In this document: positions 7,401-14,480 of the stretch, one piece after another
Layout of the letters: the number at the start of each line of letters is the position of its first letter
Position numbering within the stretch: position 1 is the stretch's first letter
Assembly (NCBI GenBank): GCA_052035915.1
Contig: JBPOHE010000139.1
Location: 1-42,254 of the forward strand
Direction: 5' to 3'
DNA from: JBPOHE01 sp052035915
Lineage (GTDB): Bacteria; Pseudomonadota; Gammaproteobacteria; Chromatiales; Chromatiaceae
Length of the DNA stretch: 42,254 bases
Translations under genes and position numbers: made by a program
The notes under the pieces: model-generated
The model's database searches: none
What the model was told of the DNA's origin: nothing
The model's input: only the letters and a program-made list of their open reading frames with translations

Positions 7401-8501
7401 TTGTCATTGTCCGTCACGCCATCCCGGGGATTCCCAGCCGCCCTGACGCCGGTCGGCGAGCCGCTGTCCCAACGCCTGCCGGAGGCCGTCCAGGCCTATC
7501 CGGAGTTCCGTTACATGGGCTCCAAGCGGCGGCTGCTGCCCTGGATTTATCAGGTGTTGAGCCGTCTGGAGTTCCGCTCCGCCCTCGATCCTTTCTCCGG
7601 TAGCGGTTGCGTGGCCTATCTGCTCAAGGCCATGGGCAAGCGGGTGGTGGCCTGCGACTTCCTGCGTTTCTCGACCCTGCTGGCCAAGGCCACCATCGAG
7701 AACAGCCGCCATCGTCTGGATGGTCCGGCGATCAAAAGGTTATTGGACCCCGCCCTGGGGGCGCCGGACTTCATCCAGCGCACCTTCACGGGTATTTTCT
7801 ACACCCCCGAGGACCTGCGATTTCTCGATCGGGTCTCGGCCAATATCCGCTCATTGGAGAATCCCTATCAAGGCGCCCTGGCGATGTCGGCGCTCATCCG
7901 CTCCTGTCTCAAGCGCCAGCCCCGGGGGGTGTTCACGGTCTCGGGGGATCTGAGCAAATACGATGACGGCCGCCGCGATCTCCGACTCTCCCTGGAGGAA
8001 CACTTTCTCGAACAGATCGACCTCTTCAACCGCTTGGTGTTCGACAACGGGCAACGCCACCGGGCCTGCCAGCGCGATGTGTTCGATCCGCGCCCGCCCC
8101 AGGTCGATCTGGTCTATCTGGACCCGCCCTATGTCCCCAGGTCGGACGACAACTGTTACATCAAGCGCTACCACTTTCTCGAAGGGCTGTCCTGCTATTG
8201 GGAGGGACTGGAGATCGACTATGCCACCAAGGTACACAAGATCCCCAAGCGCTATACCCCCTTCAGCTATCGCTCGACCGCCCTGGACGCCTTCGACCGG
8301 CTGTTCTCCCGCTTCCGCCGCAGCCTGATCCTGCTGTCCTACAGCTCCAACGGCTATCCCGACCTCGAACACCTGGAGCGGCTGATGCGAAAGTACAAAG
8401 GCGAGGTCCGGGTATACGAGCACCCCCATCGCTATCACTTCGGCACCCACAGCGCCGTGACCCGGGCCGAGGTCAAAGAGTACCTGCTGTTGGGTCTCTG
8501 A
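7401..8501 (+). CDS. Type II DNA adenine methyltransferase, D12 class
   Basis: This protein of up to 366 residues methylates adenine N6 in a target site using S-adenosylmethionine. The N-terminal FRYMGSKRRLLPWI and ALDPFSGSGCVAYLL form the AdoMet-binding motif I, and YLDPPYVP is the catalytic DPPY motif, in the order of the alpha (Dam-like, D12) group. It is longer than Dam-type enzymes (about 280), mainly between the motifs and at the C-terminus (RYTPFSYRS, LILLSYSSNGYPD). The start is uncertain: the frame is open upstream to 7320 but has no ATG or GTG, so TTG 7401 or 7407 is the best choice. Its stop overlaps the ATG of the endonuclease by one base, so the pair is translationally coupled. 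Confidence 0.85.
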   Translation: MSLSVTPSRGFPAALTPVGEPLSQRLPEAVQAYPEFRYMGSKRRLLPWIYQVLSRLEFRSALDPFSGSGCVAYLLKAMGKRVVACDFLRFSTLLAKATIENSRHRLDGPAIKRLLDPALGAPDFIQRTFTGIFYTPEDLRFLDRVSANIRSLENPYQGALAMSALIRSCLKRQPRGVFTVSGDLSKYDDGRRDLRLSLEEHFLEQIDLFNRLVFDNGQRHRACQRDVFDPRPPQVDLVYLDPPYVPRSDDNCYIKRYHFLEGLSCYWEGLEIDYATKVHKIPKRYTPFSYRSTALDAFDRLFSRFRRSLILLSYSSNGYPDLEHLERLMRKYKGEVRVYEHPHRYHFGTHSAVTRAEVKEYLLLGL

Positions 8502-9367
8502 TGGAATGCGTCCGCCAAACCCTGGAAGACCTCCTGGAGGGGCTGAGTTCACTGGAAGTGGACTGGAAGGACGATATGGCCCGGCGGGTGATCGCCCGTA
8601 TCGAGCACCTGCCGACCCAGCGACCACTGGCGGAACAGGATATCCATGACCTCTTCGGCGGGGATTTCGAGGAGGGAAAACTCATCTGTCGGCTGTTTCT
8701 CGGTCTCTCCAAGGATGCCTTCGCGGCTATCCTCGACGAGGCCCTGGGGGCGGGCGGGCAGGGGGTCACGCGCTATGCCAGGGACCCCGAGGGCTATGTA
8801 AGTGTCCTGGTCGACCTGGGTCTCCTGGAGGCGATGCACCGGCATATCCAGCGCCAACCCAGGTGGAGCGATGTCCTGGTGGAGCGACTGCGCAGCGGTC
8901 GCGGCAGCGCCATCAGCGGTCAGCGCCGGGGGCGCGGGCTGGAGGACCATGCCGAGGGAATCATCCGACGGGTCTTCGGTAGCGCCTACGCGGCCCGCTG
9001 CCAGTTCATCGGCAAACGCAACCAGAGCGCCAAGTGCGATTTCGCCATCCCCTCCCGGGAGAACCCCCGCATCCTCGTCGAGGCCAAGGGCTATGGCGCC
9101 ACCGGCTCCAAGATGTCCGATGTGGTGGGGGACATCAACGCCATCATTGAGGCCAAACGACCGGACACCATACTCCTGCTCTTCACCGACGGCCTGACCT
9201 GGAGACAGCGGCAGAGCGATCTGCGCAAGCTGCTGGAGCGCCAGCACGAGGGCGAGATCACCCGCATCTACACCACCAGGATGAGTGAGCAGTTCGAGGC
9301 GGATCTCCGCACCCTGAAGTCGGAGCAAGGGCGTTACGACGGCCAATTGAACTTCGATCTCGACTGA
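8501..9367 (+). CDS. Type II restriction endonuclease, DpnII-like (PD-(D/E)XK)
   Basis: This 288-residue protein starts at ATG 8501 within the TGATG junction with the methyltransferase. The C-terminal half holds a PD-(D/E)XK nuclease site: D180 in KCDFAIP and the pair E194/K196 in ILVEAKGYG, followed by the conserved GSKMSDVVGDI and LFTDGLTW segments seen in DpnII/MboI-type enzymes. DpnII itself is also 288 residues. The N-terminal half is helical and unassigned. It would cut unmethylated DNA at the site protected by the adjacent methyltransferase. GATC is possible by family but not shown; the methyltransferase is not a canonical Dam length. Confidence 0.72.
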   Translation: MECVRQTLEDLLEGLSSLEVDWKDDMARRVIARIEHLPTQRPLAEQDIHDLFGGDFEEGKLICRLFLGLSKDAFAAILDEALGAGGQGVTRYARDPEGYVSVLVDLGLLEAMHRHIQRQPRWSDVLVERLRSGRGSAISGQRRGRGLEDHAEGIIRRVFGSAYAARCQFIGKRNQSAKCDFAIPSRENPRILVEAKGYGATGSKMSDVVGDINAIIEAKRPDTILLLFTDGLTWRQRQSDLRKLLERQHEGEITRIYTTRMSEQFEADLRTLKSEQGRYDGQLNFDLD

Positions 9368-9369
9368 AG

Positions 9370-9385
9370 CCCGCCCAGGGGCGGG
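9370..9385 (+). terminator. GC hairpin after the restriction endonuclease gene
   Basis: CCCGCCC and GGGCGGG form a stem three bases after the stop codon. A run of eight or more T begins about 12 bp later, at the edge of the interspersed repeat, so it may terminate the R-M operon. Confidence 0.5.
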
Positions 9386-9401
9386 AAGTCGAGCCGTTTT
9401 T

Positions 9402-9484
9402 TTTGTTCTTCCAAGGAGAACAATAAATGCCTGATTGTTCTTTATAGGAGAACAAAAAGGCGCGTTTTCAGCCGAGGCCCGGAC
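9402..9484. repeat. Interspersed double-hairpin repeat, copy 1
   Basis: Hairpin A has arms TTGTTCT (9403-9409) and AGAACAA (9417-9423). Hairpin B repeats the same arms at 9435-9441 and 9449-9455. The tail TTTTCAGCCGAGGCCCGGA is shared with copy 3. It lies between the R-M operon and the ATPase operon. Confidence 0.8.
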
Positions 9485-9526
9485 CCTCAGGGTTACACCT
9501 TGAGCGCCGCGTGGGCCCAGTACAGA

Positions 9527-9555
9527 GGATGTGGTGAACGAAGCGAACCGCATCC
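9527..9555. repeat. REP-like palindrome with GAACGAAGCGAA core
   Basis: GGATGTGGT and ACCGCATCC flank GAACGAAGCG. The GAxCGAAGCG core recurs near 14064 and 40523, each time close to a copy of the double-hairpin repeat, which suggests a second small repeat family that travels with or beside the first. Confidence 0.45.
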
Positions 9556-9569
9556 AGGCTTTATGTATA

Positions 9570-9605
9570 GCAATATTGCGATATATAAAGTCTGCCATAT
9601 ATAAT
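9570..9605 (+). promoter_or_regulatory. Promoter and palindrome of the two-ATPase operon
   Basis: TTGCGA (9576-9581) and a perfect TATAAT (9600-9605) are 18 bp apart, about 32 bp before the ATG at 9637. GCAATATTGC (9570-9579) is a perfect 10-bp palindrome overlapping the -35 box, a possible operator. The stretch is AT-rich in otherwise GC-rich DNA. Confidence 0.55.
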
Positions 9606-9636
9606 CCTCGCAACACCCACGGCCTTCGGAGTCCCC

Positions 9637-10848
9637 ATGGCCAAGCCCCCCAACGCTCCCCGCTTCGGAACCGCCGTCGAAGGCGAGGCCCGCTTTCCCC
9701 GTCCGGTACTCGAAGCAGAATTCGATCACCTCATGGCCCACACCAACGGCACCCGCATCTTCGGCCTGAGGCGCACCGGCAAGTCCACCGAAGGCCGCGC
9801 GCTGTGCGACCGTCTCCACCACGCCGACCCGGAGGCGCTGGTCATCTACATCGACGCCCAGGGCATGGAGAGCGAGGCCTCGCTGCTGGTGGACTTGCTC
9901 AAGGCCCTGCCGGCGCGTGCCAAGGGCTGGCACACCCGTTTCTTCGAACTCTTGACCGACGACCAGGGCATCTCGCACCTGGCGCGTGAGGCCCTGAAGA
10001 AACTCACCGGGGCATCGGCGGACATCCAGGCCTACTTCGGCCCCATCATCCAATTGCTCGAACGTGCCCTGCAGCCGGATGACAAGGTAACCCTGGTGAT
10101 CGACGAATTCCCCTGGCTGTGCCGCAGCATCCTGGAGCACGACCCGCAGCGCGGGCGGGCCCGGGTCGATATCCTGCTGGCCAGCCTGCGCCTCCTGCGC
10201 GACCGCCGCGTGCGCATGGTGCTGATGGGCTCCATCGGCATGACGGCCCTGCTGCGCGAGCACCGGGTGTATACCGAGCACCTCAACGACCTGCATCTGC
10301 TGGAGATCTCGCCGCTAGCGCCGGAAGAGGCCAAGGAATTCCTCGCTTGGCTGGTGGCGTCTCACAACATAAAAGACTGGACCGAGGCCCATACCCAGGG
10401 CTGCCTGGACGAATCCGGCGCCTTCTATCCATCCATCCTGCATATCGCCTTCCTCCAGCTCACGGTCGGGGGCCGGGCCGCCGCCCTTGCCAACATCCCC
10501 GACATCTTCGCCGACAAGGTGCGGCCGGACTTCGACGCTACCCTGTACGCTCAATTCGACCGGCGTTTGGCCCACTACCGCGGTCTCCCCGAGCCGCTGC
10601 CGAGCCTGACCCGGGCCCTGCTGGACCGGGTGTTGAACGCCCCCGGCCAGACCGCCACGCTGTCGGAGCTGCGCGGGGTCCTGCCGACCGGGGCAGAGGA
10701 TACCGACCTGCGCGACGCCCTCAGCATCCTGCGCGAGGACGGTTTCTTGAGCCTGCGGGTGCCCCGGGGCCAACCCGAGCAATGGCGCGCCGCCTCGCCC
10801 CTGGTGCCGTCCTGGTGGCAACAGGGCCACGGCGGGTCCCGCCCATGA
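9637..10848 (+). CDS. P-loop ATPase, first gene of a two-gene ATPase module
   Basis: This 403-residue protein starts at ATG 9637 behind GGAG. A Walker A motif, GLRRTGKST (43-51), and a Walker B motif, VTLVIDEF (D156, E157), are both intact, and LMGSIGM near 197 fits a sensor-1 strand. The arrangement resembles archaeal-type/STAND ATPases with a GLRRTGKS loop. Residues about 320-400 look like a winged helix (TLSELRGVL, LRDALSILREDGFL). There is no signal peptide, membrane segment or nuclease motif. The stop overlaps the ATG of the next gene as ATGA, so the two products are probably made in fixed ratio and work together. I do not recognise the system; its place beside an R-M pair suggests phage defence. 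Confidence 0.8.
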   Translation: MAKPPNAPRFGTAVEGEARFPRPVLEAEFDHLMAHTNGTRIFGLRRTGKSTEGRALCDRLHHADPEALVIYIDAQGMESEASLLVDLLKALPARAKGWHTRFFELLTDDQGISHLAREALKKLTGASADIQAYFGPIIQLLERALQPDDKVTLVIDEFPWLCRSILEHDPQRGRARVDILLASLRLLRDRRVRMVLMGSIGMTALLREHRVYTEHLNDLHLLEISPLAPEEAKEFLAWLVASHNIKDWTEAHTQGCLDESGAFYPSILHIAFLQLTVGGRAAALANIPDIFADKVRPDFDATLYAQFDRRLAHYRGLPEPLPSLTRALLDRVLNAPGQTATLSELRGVLPTGAEDTDLRDALSILREDGFLSLRVPRGQPEQWRAASPLVPSWWQQGHGGSRP

Positions 10849-13800
10849 CACCCCAACGCCGCCTGGTCGAGACCTTCAACACCCACCGCATGGACGACGC
10901 GGTGGTGCAGCAGCTGGCGAGCGGGCGCGACCAGGAGATGGCGGAGATCATGCCCGCCATCCGCCGGGCTGCTGCTGACCCCCAGGCCCCGCCGCCCGCC
11001 ATGATCGTCTATGGCGAGCGCGGTTCCGGTAAATCCTTTTTGCTGCGCATGGTGCAGATCGAATGTGCCGCTATCGAGGGTCTGGCCTGCCTGCTGTTGC
11101 CGGAAGAGCAATACAACCTGCGTGCTCCCCAGCAGTTGCTCCAGGTGGTCACCGCCCAGCTGCGCGGCCAGGACTGGTCCGCCCTGGGCTGGCGGATTTC
11201 CTTCAGCCAGAGCGACGAGGCCGCCTGGAATGAGGCTGTGCAGGACTTCCACGCGGCCATGGATGCCCGCTTCGGCCCGGGCCTGGGCCTGGCGGTGGTG
11301 CTGCTGGAGAACTTCGATACCCTGGTGGAAACCCTGTTCGGCGCCAAGCCGGCGCCCAAGGCCGCCAGCCGCGGCGAGGCCCTGGCCCGGCGCCAGGCGG
11401 AAGAGCGCCTGCGCAAGCTGATGAATGCCCGGGGCGGACGATTCATGCTGGTGGCCAGCGCCACCGGCACCGTGGACATGGACTACGAACGGCCCCTGTT
11501 CCAGGCCTTTCACCCGGTGGACCTGCGCGGCTGGCCGGCCGACACCGCCATCGACTACTTCAACAAGCGCCGCCAGTTGGACGGCCTGGCCCCCTTGACC
11601 CCGGCGGAGCAGGCGCGCGCCCGGGCCATCGTCCTGTTCATCGGCGGCAACCCGCGCCTGGCCCAGCTCCTGGGGACCGTGCTCGCCACCCCCGACGCCC
11701 ACAGCATCGCCCAGACCCTGGACGCCCTGGTGGATCACCTGGCCGACTATTACCGCCAGCGCATGGACAGCCTGCCCCTGGCCGCCGCCTCCGTGCTGGA
11801 CGAGATGATCCGCGGCGGCGAGCCGGTGTCCCAGACCGCCCTGGGCCAGCGCATGGGCGGCGAGCAACGCCACATCGCCGACGCCTTCAACTATCTGGTG
11901 CGCGGCCGGGTGGTGCAGGCCATACGCGCCGGACAGGCCCAGCTCTACCAGGTGCGCGACCGCCTGTTCGTCCACTTCTACCGTCGCCGCTATGGCAACG
12001 CTCAGGGCCTGGCCGCCATTGCCGAATTACTGGAGAGTTTTTTCACCCCGGAGGAGCGGGAGCAGGAGATCCGCCAACGCCTGGAGCGGGGCGAATACGA
12101 CGACGCCCGCGCCTTCGGGCGGCTGCCCCTGGCGGAGGGCGCGCCCGACTATGGCTACAACCGTTTTCGGGATGGCGGCATCAGCGATGGGCCGCCCAGC
12201 GGCTGGTTCGCACTGGCGGGCCTACCCGAAGCCGAAATCGAGTCCCTGCGGCAGGAGCTGCGCGACCAGCCCGATCGCGCCTATACCCACTGGCATGGTC
12301 TGGCGCGCGGCGCCTCGCCGCTACCGTCCGCCGCTGCCGGGGCCCTGGCCGCGGTGGCCTTGTCGCGCCAAGGCCGGGACCAGATGGCGGCCCATGAGCT
12401 GGCGGATGCCTTGATGGCGGCCCGTGCCGCTGGAGACGCCGATGCCTTGATCGTCGCCCTCGATGCGTCCGCAAGCTTTGAATGGAGTTGCCGAGGCGAG
12501 CGTGGTGGCGGGCAAGCGAAATCTAAAGCCTATGCCGCGGAGGCGGCCGGTTGGTTGGCCCAAGCCACATTGCCCCAGACCCAGGCCATTGCCGCTGTCA
12601 ATGGTGCCTTTGCGGCCTGGCATCGGGGACAGTTCGAGCAGGCGCGGGAGGCCGCCTTGACCGGCCTGGTCCTGGAGCCGCCGCCAGATCTCAAACTCCG
12701 CCTGCTTTATAGACTCGCTTCGGCCCAAGCGTCCCTGGGCTTACATGAGGCGGTCATCGCCACCTGCCTGGAGCTTCAAGGGCTTGCCCAGGCCCAGCAG
12801 AGCTTGAATAGTCAGATAAACGCCTGCCGCCTACTGGCGTACGCACTGGATCAGTTGAAACGGACGGAGGAGGCTCTGGATGCCTACCGGGAAGCGGCCA
12901 GGCTGGCGGATCGGCTGGAGGACCCTTTGCGCCAGGTGCAGTCGCTGATTGCGGTCGGCTGGAAACAGCGGGAACTCAAACAGTTGGATGAGGCCTTGGC
13001 CAGCGGTCGTGACCTGGAGGCCTTGGCCCTCGACCTGGAGCCGCCGTTGTGGCAATACGCCGCTGGGGGCGCCTGTTTACAAGCATGGGTGCTAGTGGAG
13101 CAGGACGCAGGATCCAACGCCAACCAGGTGGTGGGGCTGCTGCAACGCGCCGCGGACCAGGCCGGCCAGACCGAGAACCAGGCCTTGTTCGACGCCATCG
13201 TGGATCTGTGGGTCCGGCTCGGATCCTTGATACCCCAACCCGCGACCATCGCCGCTATCGGCCAGGCCCTGGACCGGCAGCCGGACCTGAAGGCCCCAAG
13301 CCGCGCGGGCTGGAAGGTAGCCGACAATTGGCCCTTGGCCGTAGCCAAGGCCGGGGCCTGGGCCGAGGCGGTAGCCCTGGCGCGCCGCCATCCGGGGCTG
13401 TTGCGGCAAACCCCCGAGCATTCCTGGGCTGCTGCCACCAGCAATGCCGCCGCGGCCTGGGCCGCGACCGCCGCCGCCGCAGGCCGCGCCGCCGCCTATG
13501 CCTTGGCCGGCCGTGCCTTGCCGGAGTTGTGGACGCTCTGGACCCTGCGGGCGGAGCAGTCGGGCCAGGACCTCGCGGACCTGGCCCACGCAGAGCTGAA
13601 TCGGATGACCTCTGTATTCGTGGAAAAAATCCGCGATCCTGGTCTGTTGCGCGACTTAGCCGATCTGACGGAAGCCGTCTGCGGCCCAGCCGCGGAGGAG
13701 ACCGCCCAGCAGTTGCGGGCCTTCGCCGGCGTGCACGAGGCCAAGGACAAGACGGCCTATCTGCAACGCCTCGACCCTGACCTGGCCATCGCCATCCGCG

Positions 13801-13865
13801 TCATCCTGGACCTGCCCGAACCGCAGGAGTCCTCCGCCACGCGGGGGCGCCAACGCGCGCGCTGA
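10845..13865 (+). CDS. Large P-loop ATPase with helical-repeat tail, second gene of the module
   Basis: The start is ATG 10845, overlapping the previous stop (ATGA), giving 1006 residues. The open frame runs far upstream, but that part is a shadow of the first gene. The Walker A motif GERGSGKS is at 57-64. The Walker B position reads VVLLENFD (151-158), with Glu-Asn where Asp-Glu is usual. LVASATG is a likely sensor 1. A winged helix (about 320-390) follows, as in Orc1/Cdc6-like and STAND ATPases. From about residue 480 to the end the sequence is Ala/Leu-rich helical pairs (ARLADRLEDP, ALDAYREAARL) that look like TPR-type repeats and could be a sensor arm. No effector nuclease, TIR, protease or membrane domain is evident. 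Strongly GC3-biased like its neighbours. Confidence 0.78.
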   Translation: MTPQRRLVETFNTHRMDDAVVQQLASGRDQEMAEIMPAIRRAAADPQAPPPAMIVYGERGSGKSFLLRMVQIECAAIEGLACLLLPEEQYNLRAPQQLLQVVTAQLRGQDWSALGWRISFSQSDEAAWNEAVQDFHAAMDARFGPGLGLAVVLLENFDTLVETLFGAKPAPKAASRGEALARRQAEERLRKLMNARGGRFMLVASATGTVDMDYERPLFQAFHPVDLRGWPADTAIDYFNKRRQLDGLAPLTPAEQARARAIVLFIGGNPRLAQLLGTVLATPDAHSIAQTLDALVDHLADYYRQRMDSLPLAAASVLDEMIRGGEPVSQTALGQRMGGEQRHIADAFNYLVRGRVVQAIRAGQAQLYQVRDRLFVHFYRRRYGNAQGLAAIAELLESFFTPEEREQEIRQRLERGEYDDARAFGRLPLAEGAPDYGYNRFRDGGISDGPPSGWFALAGLPEAEIESLRQELRDQPDRAYTHWHGLARGASPLPSAAAGALAAVALSRQGRDQMAAHELADALMAARAAGDADALIVALDASASFEWSCRGERGGGQAKSKAYAAEAAGWLAQATLPQTQAIAAVNGAFAAWHRGQFEQAREAALTGLVLEPPPDLKLRLLYRLASAQASLGLHEAVIATCLELQGLAQAQQSLNSQINACRLLAYALDQLKRTEEALDAYREAARLADRLEDPLRQVQSLIAVGWKQRELKQLDEALASGRDLEALALDLEPPLWQYAAGGACLQAWVLVEQDAGSNANQVVGLLQRAADQAGQTENQALFDAIVDLWVRLGSLIPQPATIAAIGQALDRQPDLKAPSRAGWKVADNWPLAVAKAGAWAEAVALARRHPGLLRQTPEHSWAAATSNAAAAWAATAAAAGRAAAYALAGRALPELWTLWTLRAEQSGQDLADLAHAELNRMTSVFVEKIRDPGLLRDLADLTEAVCGPAAEETAQQLRAFAGVHEAKDKTAYLQRLDPDLAIAIRVILDLPEPQESSATRGRQRAR

Positions 13866-13961
13866 CACCGGCGCAGTCGGAAGGGCGTCGTCTACTTTTC
13901 CTCTCGCCGGTTAGGCTGGGCACCACCCACCTGAACAACAGGATCTCACTTTATTCGGAAT

Positions 13962-13978
13962 GGCGGGCCAGGCCCGCC
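13962..13978. terminator. GC hairpin after the ATPase operon
   Basis: GGCGGGCC-A-GGCCCGCC forms a perfect stem about 95 bp after the stop codon. There is no T-tract, so its role as a terminator is only inferred from position. Confidence 0.35.
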
Positions 13979-14011
13979 CTGCATCTGAAGGCAGGCTTGG
14001 ACTCCGCAGGC

Positions 14012-14165
14012 TAATACCATTTCCTATTAGTTTATCCGCCTGAAAGCCATGGGGTAGGCTGGCGATGAGCGAAGCGAATCCCGGCTGCTGAGAAGCTGGG
14101 ATTCAGCGCTTCGCGCCTCAACACCAGCCTGCGAATATCGATAATACCTATCGAGAAATGGTATT
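14012..14165. repeat. MITE-like element with 11-bp terminal inverted repeats
   Basis: AATACCATTTC (14012-14022) and its exact reverse complement GAAATGGTATT (14155-14165) bound a 154-bp unit with no gene. Inside is a second dyad, AGGCTGG (14056-14062) against CCAGCCT (14124-14130), which contains GATGAGCGAAGCGAATCCC and, on the other arm, GGGATTC and GCGCTTCGC. The nested symmetry is that of a miniature transposable element or large hairpin. Confidence 0.5.
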
Positions 14166-14268
14166 GGCAACACTCCCTACAAGGGGGGGATGAGGCTCCA
14201 TGAACCCTCTCTCCCCAAGAGTGATGGGTGGTGAGCCTCCGGGCATCGGCCTGAATGGCCTTCCAATC

Positions 14269-14354
14269 GTTGCCAGAAGGAGAACAAAGTGGCCATATAA
14301 AGCTTATTGTTCTCGTTTCGAGAACAGAAAAAGGTCTTTTTTGGTCCCTGCCCG
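14269..14354. repeat. Interspersed double-hairpin repeat, copy 2 (degenerate)
   Basis: Only the right arm of hairpin A is kept (AGAACAA, 14281-14287). Hairpin B is excellent: TGTTCTCG (14308-14315), loop TTT, CGAGAACA (14319-14326). The tail ends in TGCCCGGAA. The region 13866-14480 otherwise holds no gene. Confidence 0.65.
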
Positions 14355-14480
14355 GAAGGATCCCTGCCCGAAGCCTCGATTGGATGATGGCCGAGCCAGG
14401 GGAACTCGATGGTAAACCCCTTTTGAGCGGCTCAGAGATCTGGGAATACCACTTCAGAAGTCTTGGCGGCTCCCGTCCAT

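Noticed and set aside
7316..7446. A 43-codon ORF upstream of the methyltransferase as a controller (C) protein gene
   Set aside because: The predicted peptide has no helix-turn-helix and overlaps the methyltransferase start in another frame; only the palindrome in this area seems meaningful.
10119..10844. Upstream extension of the 1006-aa ATPase to 1248 residues
   Set aside because: That part lies entirely within the first ATPase gene and reads as low-complexity Arg/Pro/Gly sequence. The ATG at 10845 in the ATGA overlap is the natural start.
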